A stretch of DNA of 64,000 nucleotides from Arbacia lixula. Lineage: Eukaryota; Echinodermata; Echinoidea; Arbacioida; Arbaciidae. Position 1 is the first letter of the stretch, and every line of letters starts with the position of its first letter. The DNA is taken from assembly GCA_963669155.1 (NCBI GenBank), contig OZ022576.1, positions 16,716,035 to 16,780,034 of the forward strand, given 5' to 3'. The notes under the pieces were generated by a model, which saw nothing but the letters and a program-made list of their open reading frames with translations, did no database searches and was not told where the DNA came from. Made by a program: the position numbers and the translations under genes. This document shows, piece after piece, positions 48,601 to 63,600 of this stretch.

Positions 48601-51600
48601 AGTGCAGGCGTTGAAGGAATCTGTGAGTGCCCTGAAGGGCGAGAATGAGAAGCTAGAGTGTAGACTAGCTGAGCATGTGAAGTTAGTAGAATCTTCCAAG
48701 ATATTTGAAGAGACAAAGGAAAATGAGTTAGTTGTTTTAAGGACAGAGCTTGTGAGTGTGCAACAGAAGATAAGTGAAGGCTCAAGGGATATGGAGAGGT
48801 TGAGGAAAGAACTTCATGCAGCAGGTGTGAAGAATGAAGAACTCCGGGCAAGAATGAAACACACTGAAGATGTCTGTCAGGAACGGCAGAGAGAAATTGA
48901 TGACTTAGACGCAGAGGTCAAAGCATGCAATTCCAAAGCCGCAGAGAGGGACAAATTGCATGAAGAGGAAAAAGAAAGGACGGCAAATCTTGAAAAGCAA
49001 TTGGAGGAGAAACATATCGAATTACAAAAGATAAGTTTGGAGCAAAATGAGGTCAAAGGACTCTTGGAAAATGTGGAAAATATCCTTTCATCAACGCAAA
49101 CATCAGGAAAAACAAGAGAATCTATTCAGAAGAATAGTGTTGTTGACAGTACTGAATCACGTGGATTATTTGTAAGAGAGCAGCTGAAAATATTGATTGC
49201 AGAAAAGGGTGATGCTTTAGAGATGATGAATAATGTGCAATCAGAGAATGAGAGACTTCAGTCTGAGGTTCAAATGTTGAGAGCAAAATCCACAGCTGAG
49301 CTTGAGAATGCCACACATACTGCTGGAGCTGCAGAGAGGACGAAAGCTGAAGTCTTGGCCTTGAAGGAGAAGCTAGACAGTATGGGAAGGACTCTGGAGA
49401 GTAAGGAGAAAAGCCTACAGGGACAGAGCATTGAGGTGCAAAAACTTGAGAGGAAACTGAAAGAGGCAGAGGAAGAGAAGGAGCAGGTGGAGTTGGATGT
49501 TGCACGGATTCGGCTTGCTATTGACAACAAGGACAAGGAAAGGGATGTTCTTATCACAGATATGACAAAGCTGGAAGATGAGAGAGATTGTTTGCGAGAT
49601 GACCTTGAAGCCAGCAAACGAGATGCAGAGAAGTTTAACAAGCGGTCAGAGGAGCAGGCAGCAGCCATCGCACAGCTCATGTCAGACGTAGAACACCTGA
49701 AGGGAGAGAAAGAGGATGCAGAGAAGGGGCGGGACAACATCCAAAAACAGCTGGATAGGGAACGGCAGAATTGTAGAGAGCTGGAGGATACTGTAGAAGA
49801 CTTGAAGAGATTGCAGGAAGAAAGCATTTCCCTGGAGCAGGTAAGTTCTTAATCCTTTTCACCTCTCCATATGTATGGCATGTTTTACCTGAAATAAATA
49901 GAAGATTGATTCATGCATTTAATTCATACATCATTTGGCAACATTTAGCGCTTAAATCTTAAAATGCTGATTCATTGCTATAATCCTTGAAGCTTTTACA
50001 GCTTCCAGGATCACATTGCAGCTGATTGTGTTTATGCAGACTTCTTGTAGATTAACCTTTTAAATACCATTTGGCAGATAAAGAGTTAAATGACTGAAGA
50101 TTAACACAGTCTCTTGGTCCCCTGTGCAGGTATATGAGGAGCGGAAGACAAAAATGGCGCAGGAGCACGCAGACAAAGTGGAGTTCTTGACCGAGCAGTT
50201 CCAGCTCCTGAAGGAGGAGCAGGAGAAAACGAGCGGAGAACGGCTCCACTACCAGGAGCAGGCAGAGACCTTGGGCCGGGAGTTGGATGAGATGAAGGAG
50301 AAATGTGAGGTCATGGAATCAGAAAGTGTAGCCGTCCGAGGTTAGTGCAAGATGGGTTCTTTTTTATTGGGATTTGAGTGAACCACACCTGTACTGCGAT
50401 GGATGGGTAAGTGAAGAATTAGGTAGAGAGGAGGATGAGTTGAGGGGATGATATGTCTAATGTTGGGGCATTACATGATTTTAAGGTGAATTACGATGCT
50501 ATCTTAAGGGAGCTAGAGGTGGAAAGGTGTGTAGTGGTATACTGTTGGCCAGAATGTATTTTGCAACAAATAATTCAGTAATCAAACCTTGTAAACCTTC
50601 TGTAAACGTAGTTGGCTGTGAATTATATTATGATGAAGATTTTTCAACTATTTTATTATCTTTGCGTAACAGTAATACCAGATTTTTAAGAACGCACAAA
50701 ACTCTGGTTTTGTGTTTCAGACAAGAATAAAGATTTGAACCTGGAGATCTTGCGTCTCCAGGAGGAGGTTGAGATGTCTCGGACTGAGCGGAATGAGATC
50801 TCTGAGCAGCTGGAGCAGGTCAGCAGGGAGACCTCCCACAGTCTCCAGGAGACCAAGGAGAAGCTGCAGGAGACCCAGGTGGAGGTGGAGCGGCTCCAGG
50901 GCCGGGTCCAGGAGGGCGAAGAACAGGGATCCACCAGGATCCAGCAGCTCCAGGTGTGTTGATATTTAACCGATTTAAAAAGGTTTGCATGGGATCTACA
51001 CTTGTGCGGTCTCTAAATGTTTTCCATGTTCACTTTCCTTGCTTATTGATAGTTTAGTTCTTTAATGAATTGCAATTGAGTGGGCTGGCTGGCCATATAA
51101 GACCTTCTCATGTGTTCTTTGACATGCGCCTTGTTGGGAGGCTTTTGAGGTCTACCCTATGAATGAAATCTATTTATGTCAATCATGAGGGGGCTGAATG
51201 TCCTAGGATGGGCATTACCTAGGATTTGAGTTCATCCATATTTACAGGTATGGGGTAGAAGTAGTACAGCATCAGTAATAAATAGAGTTCCATAGGTCCC
51301 ATTCTTGTTTAATTTCAGGATACCACAAAGGAATCATCTCAAAAGGGTAAAACTGTTGAAATTAATCAAAATTTGGATCAGGTGATAAGGTTGAACAGTT
51401 CTGTCATGATTGCAGCCTATAATCATTACTTTTACCACCCATTCCCTTTAAGACCTGTACTTAACTCCCCTTCTGGTTGACTTCATTTATCACATCTCTC
51501 TCCAGGATGCTCTGGAGGTAGAGGAGGAGAAAGCAAAGGAGGCAGAGACAAGGGCTCAGGGAGCAGAGGAGGAGACTCAGAGAGTAAAGAGCACCCTCGA

Positions 51601-54600
51601 GGGGGAGATCAGTGCCCTCCGCTTCCAGCTCAGCTCAGAGGCCATGCAGTATCAGCACACCCTACAGGTGAGATATAAGACCAAGTATAAACCCCTCACT
51701 GCATTTGCTTCTCATGAGGGCCCTGCATTATGATTCAATAAACTAAGCTTTTTCTGTGCATTGAACTTTATGCTAGAAGTAATCACACTTTACCAGTCAT
51801 CGGCTTTCTGGTGATACCCTGAAATCATTGTTTTTGAAAATTGTTTAGTTTGTGTTTATATGATGGGCAGAGAATTGAACTGAATTGAATCACTGGGTCA
51901 GTGGAGCCTGCAAGTCTATATCTTAATCCTAGTTACAGAGCAGCAATGTTGATTAAAGTGTTTAAAAAGAACATAAGTGGTAGCTGTGTTTTGAGCCCTT
52001 ACCCTCCTGGTTAAGATTCAGGAACAGTCCATGACACCATTCCATTATATACCATTCCCTTACCTTAGATTTTCCAGAACTTGAACCTTCCTGGATACTA
52101 TGACTTGCTTCAATTTTGTCTATACAATATATCTCCATTTTGAACTGATTGTAATAAGGTTTATAATCTTGCCCTTTATTTTTTTAAAAATGAAATGGTA
52201 TCAAAAATAGTTGAAACCAACAGATAAATGAAACCTGGTGGCACGAGTTGACAATATATGAATTTCTGTGTTGTGTTGCCCAGGGATACGAGGAGCAAGA
52301 GGGCGAGGTACAGCGTCTCAAGGCAAAGAGTGAGGAGCAGGAACATCTCATCGATGCACTCAACTCAGAAATAGCTGCACTCAAACTGAAGATGGACCAA
52401 GACAAGGCCAACCTCCAAAAGAAGGTGAGAAAAAGGACAAGGCATATTTATTCATTCTGAACTCCACTGGATTCAAGGTCCACCTTGACAGTACCGCTAC
52501 CAGTGGAAGAGATGGTGTCAATAGAAAGAAATATGACTTTTGCATGAAATAAACTTTAACATAGACATTGATCTATTCATATGCGTATAACAATTAATTA
52601 AATCTAAATAAGCATAAATATATAAACATGGAGTAATGATTTGCTTAGTTAATCCATTCCTTACTGAGCCCCACATACATGTGTTTGCGGGCTGGCTTTT
52701 CTCCACTCAGATACTGAGCAGCGCGACTTTCACCTAATCTGCTGTACAGACAATTTGAAGACAATAATCTAGGATTTAAACTTCAACTTCCTTATAAAAA
52801 GGATGCAATAAAGCCACACCCCATAGGTTTCTGCAGTTCCATGGCAAATGTGTATATCCTTACTGGACCAGGGTTCACAAAGCCCAAAAATCTATCCTTG
52901 AACATTGGGTTAAGACTACATAAGAATTCAGTATCTGTGAAAATGAGCATGAGCAAGCATGTGGCTTATGAAAAATGTATTTAATTCCTTTGTCATAGAA
53001 CAAAACAGAATTAAAGAAATAGGAAACACCTTTGAGGCACAATTTGGATGCATATGAAAGATGACATTACGTTTGGTTGTATGTATTTTGACAGTGACTG
53101 AAGGTGTGTGTGTTTGTGTGTTCACACTCTTTCAGTTGTGTCACGGGTTTGCTGCACCCATATCACATTTGATGATGTCACATTTGTGTGGGTTGGTCAT
53201 TTTGTATAAACGTTTAAAATACAATTATTTGAAGAGTGGTGTGTCTAGCCCATGGCAGAAGAGTTAACATCAAAGGGAGCATTCAAATGGAAGATGTTAA
53301 AACTAGAGCCACATTCTATTCAAGATGGGGATGTGAGAGGTGCTAAAACACCAAAACCTTTATAACTGGAGGAAAATTTATAGAGGGAAGGAAACATTGG
53401 AGGGTAAAAACAAAGTCTTTGATCATTTATCACTGAGATCTGCATTTCAACATTCAGTACATTTGCCAATCTCTTTAGTTTCAAGTCAACCTAGAGTAAA
53501 GTTTAACCCCCCCCCCCCCCCAACCCTGACCAAACTTAAAGACAATGTGTCCCTTTTGCAGGTCAATTTTGTGTGTGTGTAAAAACCATGGAAAATGGAA
53601 GAAGATGCTGTATCAGAACTTTCCTCCCAATAATTGAACCGGATCTGACTTTAAGCAAAATTAAGTGTTCGCTAGATTTTGAGGTTTTGGGCGGGTCGTC
53701 CGAAACCTATATGCATTCAATGGGAGCATGCCCATGTTGCCGGATTGTGTACTGGCAGGGGTAATACAGTTGTAAATGTAGACTATGGTTGGTACATTTT
53801 AAACATAAACAAGAATAGTTTTTTACTTTTCCTTAAGAGAATCGTGAGGCTATGACCATGAGATTTCACACACGTTATTGTTAGGGTAGACTGCTGATTC
53901 CTGCAGAGTTTCATGACTTTAACAAATGGGACACCTGTCCTTAAATATGGATTAGGGTCTAAATTCACTCATTTCCAAAGCTCCTTCTGCCCTTTTCCTG
54001 ATAATGTAAATGATTGTTCTGCACTAATAAATAACTGGTTCAGTTGATGTTTAACATGGGTAGAACTTTTTCAAGTGTTCTTCTCATTTTGTTCTATCAG
54101 TACTTTATAAATGCTTCTATGATGTAATGTTTAAAAATTATGTTGCTACTAGTATGTTATATTGAATTATATGTTGTTATGGAATTATTGGGTTTATGTG
54201 ATTGTTTGATAATATGTGCATTTGTATGATTTTGTTTGTGGTTTAATGAATGTACTTGCTGTGATATTCCATTGATGTACTCCACATTTTTTTATTGTGT
54301 CATGATACCTTTGCACTCCAAAGCTTCTTGTGTATGTTAAACCAATCCATCTTGCTTTTTTAATCCTGATCCCCTTGCTGAAATGTACATTGACCGTATT
54401 AGAATTATACAAAGAATAAGCTTTATGAATATTCATATTATAGTACACATAACCCCTCCCATTTCATCCACAATCCTCCACTCCTGTCCTGCCTATTTTA
54501 CCCTGCTTTGCTGCTCAACCAATCAGCTCTCAGAACAGGAAAATGAGATTGGAAGGCAACAACAGCAGATCATCATACACCAAGACAGTGTTGAAGAGGT

Positions 54601-57600
54601 AATTTCCTTAGAACTCAGAGGCAGATAAGATGTTGACAAAAACATATAGGGTCAGTGATGTTACTAACACACATATACACAATGTAATACCCTATGGTAA
54701 TTGCTGATCACATAGGGAAACTTTGATTTGATCATGTGTCTAACAGCCTATTGCTTGCTTTGCCTTCAAAATCTCACAACCTATACACTTCTTATCACTA
54801 CTAATATTATCACACCCTAACTCTATTTATGTCTACAAGGACAGTGAATTTTATATAGGTCATATAAAAGTACCAATCATGTTAAATTTTCCCCATTTAT
54901 TTAATACAAATTATAAGGTTTTACAATTTTAACTCCAGCATGAATGTGGTTTTCTACTTTTTTTTTAGACTGTTAGTGTGTTTGTGTATAGTGTGTCTAT
55001 GAAAAAGTGAAGTTTGGAAACTGATGATTATTGCAAACAAGCCAATCATTCACATCATGATCCAAATTTAAATCCAAGATATCAGTTAACACAATAGATT
55101 CTAAATATAAAGCATGACTAGTGAAATCATTAGCAAATAATTGGGGAAAATTTAAAAGATAGAAGGAAAGCTTATTTATGTCCAAATATATAGTTTTCAA
55201 TACAGAATTGTTATGATTTAGTGATGTATATTGCTAAGTATTGGGGAATAACTATGAAATCATTCCCCTCTGATGTAATTGAAGTATACTTTTGATGATG
55301 ATATACTATGTTGTTGTCATGTTAATTTCCTATGAGTATTGTGTAATATCTTGCAAAATATTCTCTGCATTCAACATACATTCTGTCTTCATTAACACAC
55401 TTGATAATCATGCAAAAATACTTGAAAGCTTTTGTCTGCAGTAACTAACTGTACTGGCATTATGTATGGAATCCTAATACTGAAATTTTGTTTCAAAATA
55501 TGATTTGACTACTGCACTAAATGTTGCACTTATAATCACCATGCAGTTACATGTACATTTAAATATTACTTGAAGTAATTGCATTTACATGTATGTTTAA
55601 AAAGCAGCAGTATGCATTTGTAGACAACAAAACACTTGATGCCTACCACTGTGGCTACTACATCCTTAGTGAAAATCAACATGTGTACCTACAATGTGCA
55701 AATGCTGACATATTAGCAATGCTTGCTGCTACATGTAAGGACACTAAGGACTCACTGGTATCTCTAGGACTTTGCTTACCCTGGTTTTCAGACTATCTAA
55801 CCATTCACAGCCAAAAGCACAGCTAATATACAGATTTCAAATGGGTTTGACTGACAAAGAGTAATCACTCTTGAGTTCTTGTTCTTCAGCTTCAGAAGAT
55901 GAGAAAGAAAATTGATTACCAGTAGTAAAAAGTAGACCCTATATTTATGTTCTTCTGATTTGAGAGTTTTAATTACAATTTGTAACAGCCTGGAAGCTAG
56001 GTTACACTAGTTTTGCTAGTGTGGTTTGTGCCAAACATCATGCAGGGTCACTTCAGCCTACAAAGGAAATCCTGGTTGAGATTTCCACAGCTTGTGTTGT
56101 CTTTTCTGTAAAACATGTAGAGAATGTGGAAAGGAAAACAATAGTTGTACTTTCCTCTGTGTTTTTTTAGGAATCATATCACACAACTAATGTACCAATT
56201 GTTCTAAATCTGTATGTGCCAATGCTGTATTCTAACACAGACGGGGTCAAGCTTATATTAACACAAGTGTACATGTATTGTGTTGAACATGATGTTAATT
56301 TGCTTAAAGGTAAGGGGTAGTGACTAGAATCTGCCCTGAGAATATATGTGGGGTGTATGTGAGAGCGTATGTCCAATAGAATAGTTAATAGAATCTCAAG
56401 TATCATGAAGAGCTGTTCGTCCATGATGTTTTGAATTGAATGCTGTACATATACCTAACGTGTAGCTGTGCTGTGATCCAGCCCCATCTGTCGGTAACTT
56501 TTGTAATATCATAGCTCTACCATGATTTCAGGTAGTGATCTTACTTTTAGAACATATTTATACCATTAATATTATAATAATTTGGTAGATACATGTATGA
56601 GTTCTAGAGAATGATAGTTCTGAAGACAATTTTGGACTCAGCACTTATATCCCTTACTTCATTATTAAATTTTGATAGTAGCATGTATGTATTTTGCACC
56701 TTTTTTTTTAATCTCACATTGCACAATATTAATCAAGTATGGTGTGATTATGTGTGATTATTGAAATGTCTAATTTTCTAACAACTATTTTATGCTTATG
56801 TTGACTATCCGCGTGTATGTTCACAACTCTTTGCAAACTCTTTTACACCATTATTTGAACTATTTATCTATGTACATTTCATGCTTTGCGAAGACTGATA
56901 TTTATATATTGTCATTTCATTCATATCTTCAAGATAATCCTACCATATTAGTATACTTCAGAGAAATGACATTTGTTGCAAGTTTACACTTGAATCATGC
57001 CCCTTTTATGATTCAATGAGTAGTAAATATTAATATATCTATTAATAGAAATTTAATGTTTTTTAAAATGTTTATTTCTGATTATGCTGGCAGTATTTTT
57101 TGAGAAAGTGAAACAATGGTAGAATTCAGACCACTAGTGCTGGCATAGGGCAAGTAACATTGAAGTAGCACTTTCTTCATGTGCATGTTTACAAATTTGC
57201 ATTTATGTCATGAACTGTCTCTAGTGGTAACACTGACTTTCCTATATGACCCATAGAATTTTTACTGTGCCTTATTGATCCTACCCTAATCCGAACATTG
57301 TGTAAATTCAGCACTATGTATATGTGATATAAACATAAAACATGGAACATAAAACCCAGTCCAAGAGAAAGATTATCATCTTAATAAAAGTAAAAGTAAA
57401 TCAGGTTAACTAAATTGCACTGTTTACCATGTATGCTGAATTCTCCCTATCGCATATAGCTCTCCGAATCTGAACGTGTGTGGCGCTCTATTTTTTTTAC
57501 CTTTAATTCTTGGGATATGAACTTCCGGTCCACGAACATTCGGCAATCCTGTACGATAAGGGACCAGGGTATCCAACTAATTTTATGAATATTAACCCTA

Positions 57601-60600
57601 AACCTAACCCTGACCTTAACACTAACCCTAAACCTTATTCTAAACCTAACCCTGACCCTAACCACAACCCTACACAAAATTTTCACTGCTTAATTCATAA
57701 AAAAAGTGATTTCTTGGTCACTTTCTGCCGACAGCCAGCTCTTACCGGAAGTACACGTCCCAAGAGCAATCGATCAGATATCGGTATCGTGAGGTGATAT
57801 CGCTTGATATCGGCTATATGCGATAGGGAGAATTCATACCTTCTCATAGTCAACACCCTGCTACCTGCTCTTTTCTTTTCTTTTTTACTCTCTGATAAGC
57901 TCTTTGTAGAGCTACTTAAAGGAATAAGTAGCATTCCTTTTCAGGCCTACATATGGGGCACCTTTTAGTATTCTAGATCTTTCCACCATAAGATTACATG
58001 ATTAGAAACTCTGTTGTGCCACTGTTGTTTTTCTGAACCAGTACTACACCCAAGTCCTGTAGGGCTGCATACTACACTGTATCTGACATGATGGGAGCTC
58101 CAGAACACCTTACTTTCGATATTTATCTTACATGTTTTTTAATGTTTTTATCCGTAGTTCTCAAAATGTATGGAGGAAGAAAGGAAAAGGAGTGCATCTC
58201 TACAGGTAACAATATTGAAGTAACTGTTTGGAGTTTATCATTTATAACAGCACTTCTAAAAATGTTCTTTTGGGATGAACAGTTATGAGTAAGATACTCA
58301 TATTGGGGAGAATTGTGTTCTAAGAATAAATCATATTTACAACAATATCCAGGATGATTATTGCACCTGCTCTGTACTTAATTTTAAGTATGAAAAGTTT
58401 TAGAGTGCATGGTATATACATATATTAGTGTCATAATCATATGGGTAATATGTTGGTATTATGTATTGCTGTGTAAAGTTAGGATTTTGCAATAGGAAGA
58501 TAAGCAAAATTGAAGGGAGTGAGAGGCCCAATTCATGAATCATAATGTTATACAATCCCAGGCAAATATTGTGTCCAATACTTATTTTCCTTTTATAATT
58601 CTGTTCTTCTTTACCTTTCATTCTGTTTTGAAGCTGAGTTTCATGTATTATTATGGATGGATGGGCCACTGCAACCATTGAAGGTGTTTTGTTACCACTC
58701 TTTTTACATATTTTGAAATGTGAGCAAAGCGAATTTCCCTTTTTGGGCACAACAAATTGAGTGGAGTGGAGTTGAATTCAATTTTATCTAATCAATTTTG
58801 CAAGGATGGTAGAGTACCGTACTTTCTGTAATGCAGTGAACTCCTCATCACTATCAGGTATCTCTTATGCTCTGTGTTATCAGGTGGAGGTCACTGAACT
58901 CAAGAATGAGAATGGCAGTCAGATGGCGAGTCTGGAGAGTGAGCTAGCGGTGGTCAAAGATGATAATGAACAGCTCAAGAAGCAACTCATTAAATTAATC
59001 AGGTCATTATCCCAATCTTCTGAAGTAAATGTTGTACATGGAACATATATTCTTTAAAACCTAGTAACTTGAATAATGTATTTTTACAAAATTACCTTGC
59101 CATTGACATAAATATTTTGTGCTTGATATTGCATTGTTAATAATAAAGTTGTAATTATAATCATGAGGTTAATAATAAACCTTGATTGTGTATTCTACCT
59201 GTGATGTCCTCTTGGATCCATGTAACTTTTTGTAAATTCGTGTTCATATTTATTTTTCAATTGGTTCCATCAGGGAAAAGGACACATTGTGGCAGAGGAC
59301 AGAGAAGTTGGAGTATCATCGAAAGATGAAAGCATCTGAAAGATGGCTCGAAGACAGACAAGTAATGTATACATTTCAACCAAAAAAGATAATTTTAATT
59401 ATAGTTATATTTTTGTATGCAAAACTGTTAGGCTGCTAGAATGAAGTGTTGTTGTAAGTCATAGTTTGATTGAAATCATGTTATTGGATGGACCAAAGTA
59501 TCTTGACACATTGTTCAGCACAGCCTATGGAGAGATTTAGATCACACCATCTTTTTTCAATTAGGTTTCATCCTGCGATCAATACTAGTCCCCATACCTG
59601 AACTATTGTTCAAATTGAAATAAACAATAGGGCCATTCTCATTACAAAAAATCGCGAAGTTAAAAATTGCAAAATTTTACAATCGTGTTCACATTACACC
59701 AAAAAATCGCGAAGTTACGCGAAGTTAGAAAAATCGAGCACGCTCGATCGACCATTCCCGGCATGCAATTCGTTTCGCGCAAAGTTTGTTGTAAACATAA
59801 ACAAAATTGATTCGCTCGGTCAAGCTAGCTTCGAATGCACGTACGCGTATACGCACAATGGCCGTGTACAAAACAGCAATCTGACGTAGTATTTTCCCGA
59901 AGGAGCAGGGCAATCCCGTAGTGTAAACATCTTTAACAGTTCAACATCTTCCGTGACTAGGCTAGTCTAACATCTCGATTAGTTGTTAGACTCATCCCAA
60001 ATAAGGTTAGTCCAAAGTTCATCTGTGACTACGATTAGATCTAACGTTATGTTACCGGCACGTTTATTAATTTTCCGTGGCTAGTACTAGCAGCAGCTAC
60101 CCAGTATTGCTAGTGCTACATGTAGTGCATAACAGCGTTAAGCGCGTCAAGATGAAAACGCAGCGCGACTCTTCACTACAGACCAACTTTTTAAGACCAT
60201 ATTTATCAGTTTCTCTTAGTTGTAGAGTATGTAGCGCAGTGCGGTCATCACCGAATTGATCTAGTTTAGTGAGTGCAGCTGCCGTCCATACAGTTTTGCT
60301 TTGACGTTCATAGATAAATAAACAATACACGGTAGAAACATGCAGTACTAGTACGACACTCCGCATCCGATATGTCAGTAGCCTAGCCTGTAATGTACGT
60401 AGTACTGGAGCGCACATATCAGCTGGCTACTCGATCGCGCGCTACTGCATAGCAGACGCCGGAAGTCACGTGGATAACTTTGCGATTTTTTGCTGTGTGT
60501 GTTCTCATTGCAAAAAATCGCGAATTTACGGTGCGAAGTTAGAAAAATCGCGCTCTGACTTGCGAAGTTTCATGCGAAGTTTCGGACGGCTGTTGGCACG

Positions 60601-63600
60601 GTTGCTAGGCAACTTTCACCCTAACTTCGCGATTTTTCTAACTTCGCGATTTCTTAAGTGCAATGAGAATGCGCCTAATATCTCTCAATTAAATTTCATC
60701 CTGTAATCAACATCTTTCCTCATACCTTAACTATTGTTCAGTTTGAAATTAACAATCTCAATTAGATTTCATCCTGTAACGAACATCTCTCCCCATACCT
60801 TAATTATTGTTCAACTTGAAATAAACAGTGACATTTTATTCTTCAATACTTGTTCTTCCTGAAATGTACACCAAGGCTTGTGTCTGCACCTGTGCCTCTG
60901 TGTGAAATTTACATGAAGTGGATCACATGCCTCCTTGTTTACAAATTAAATGTACCAGTCAGGCCTGTGGGGCATTGTCATTGAAACTTGAGAACAAATA
61001 AAACAACATAGAGCTGCTGATTAGGGTTCTCAGTTAGCTATAACTTTTTGCTCAATGGGCACACAAATCTATAAATGCTTATCACTCCTGCACACACGTC
61101 TACATGCAGTTTGCACTTATGAATACCGTTTATGTTTGTGTTTGGTGTAAAATCACTTACAACAGTGTTAGATTGTCCTTAAAATCCCAAAATATCCCTT
61201 CTTACCTGCAGTCTGTAATACAACATTTCCATAAGCTGCTAAACTACATACGAAAACCCCATAAGGTTCTGAAGGAAGCTAGGAATTAGGGATTTAGGAA
61301 GAAAGTAAGGAAGGATTTCACCCATTGAGGAAAGACAAAGATTTTTGAAATTGCCCTCTAGCAGAGAAGTGTATGTGTATACTTTGAATATCTCAGTACA
61401 ACTGTCTCTAGAAGGTGTTGTTTACCCTGTGCTCTCATGTACATATAACTGTTATATGCTAATAGTTTGCCATTCAAATTTGTGGATGAATAGAGCATGG
61501 CACAAACATTTCCATCCCTCTCTCATCAGAAAGTTTGTTAACTCTCTGTGTAATATTAATAAATTTGTGAGAAGAAAAATGAATGACAACACAATTCCTG
61601 TAGAGCTGCAGTTTGTCAATAAAAGGGTTAATGACTGATTGTATCTATGTAATCATTTGAGCTCTGAGTTTTGTGCTTAGACGTTCGTGTACATACATTC
61701 GTGACAATGAAAAACATAATTCCCATAGAGAAGCAGCTTGTTTGCCCCTCAAGCTTTAGCAAGCCAGCTTGTAGTTTGTGCTGTATAGACTTGAAGAACC
61801 CCTGAAGGTGGAAGTAGTCCCAGTCTCTGAACTAGCAGGTGGCAACAACAAAAGACTTGAACACAATAGGCAGTCTCCTCTCTATTCTGTGTCAGTGAAA
61901 AAGAGGGATTAGCCTATTCATGGGAAGCCTGTATTGTAACTTGATCTATGACACTCTATTGTGAGACTTCAAGGAATATCTTTTGTAGGGGGGAGGGGGG
62001 TATCTTTTATGTATAGCTCTGAAGAGAGCTACTCTTGTGGGCCAAGGGAGAAAGGAGGAGACAGACTGTAGAAAAGTACAAAGCAGAGTATTCTTTCATG
62101 ATTGATTAATGATAATTGATTAGCATAAGAAACTGTAAACTTTCCTCATAGGAATGCCCTGTATGAAACTGAAGAAAATTCTGTACCACATTTCAGTAAC
62201 CTTTATCAAGCACATGTCAACGAAGAAGAGTTTTTACAGTGTGCAAATATTAGCAAAAAGCATAAACAATATTAACAGTCCTCAATATATTGTTTATTTG
62301 AGTTGCAAGGTATGCTGTACACATGTTTTTTTTTTATTTTTTTTTTATTTTTTTTTTTTACAAATGCTCTTGCCCAAACAATCACACTGGGTCCGCTTTA
62401 AAGATTGTGTATGTATGTGTGTATGTGAATGTTGATGTAATTTGATGTAATATTGTTTCAATATGATTACTGGTAGGTACTGGGGAAAGATCCACTAACA
62501 TGTACGTTTGCCTTTTGTCACTCTATAAGTGAGTCAAATATTCTGAACAAATATGACCACATGGGGTTACTGAGAGTTTAATTTTATCATAATAGTAGTG
62601 ATTGATACAGATGATTGTTATGATATATTCTGTTTCTGTGATTTGTACCTCAGGTGACCCAATGCATGCTGTGTCTATGTGAGTTCAGTCTGACTGTGAG
62701 GAAGCATCACTGTCGCCTGTGTGGAAGAATCTTCTGTGCAAAGTGTGCAAACTTCTTTGTGCTCACCTCACACAGCAAGTAAGTAAAGCATCCATCCTTC
62801 CACCCTTTCCATCCCTCCTAAACCCCTTTCATTTCTTCTCCACTCCACACCCTCTCCAATCTGCCTCCCCCACATTGTCGCTCCACCCTTTATTCCTCCT
62901 CTTTCGCCCAGTGCTGATATTAATAGCTACATCTTGTGATCATGTTTCTGTAAATGATGTCTAGTTGTTGGACTGATGTTTTTAATTTGTTTTAATGGTT
63001 TAGAGGGTCATGTCCTGTTTCACAGTCATGTGCCCTGTTGCATAAAACTTATCATTGATGGTAACTTTGCTTTCAATGGCAACTGCTATGGCACCTTGAA
63101 TTTGATTGGCTGTTGAGCAATGTTACCATGGTAGTTACCATTGGTGATAGAGTTATTATCAATGGAAAGTTTTATGCAACGGGGCCCAGAAATTGAATTG
63201 AGAAGGATGTTACAATTATAACCCTGGTAGCTGGTCCAAGAGCGTATCATTTACACATATATGCACTATCTCCACTCCATTCCTCCAGCTGCACAATATC
63301 ACTGCTGCTTGATGATCATTCACCTATTCTTGTACTGCTATTCATGAACATATATATGTTTATTTTTGTGACCATTACAACTCTCTGTTCTTGAAAGTCA
63401 TGCATGCATACCTGTCTGAATTTCTCCATTTTGTTGCTGCATCAGGAAGAAGAGCCGTGTATGTGAAAAGTGCTTTGTGGGCCACCAGCACTCACTGGAG
63501 GCTGCCAGCATCAACACCTCCATCATAAGCACCAACTCCAATGGCGATGAGGACAATAACCACCCCCACCCACCAGGGGAAGGGGAGGGGGAAGGAGAGG

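Noticed and set aside
48481..49827. Long minus-strand Ser/Leu-rich frames opposite FYCO1 exon 7
   Set aside because: They are the complement of Glu/Lys/Gln-rich coiled-coil codons and have no splice or domain support.
51320..51347. Possible 28-base extra FYCO1 exon after a TTTCAG
   Set aside because: It would shift the frame between two phase-0 exons, and its donor is weak.
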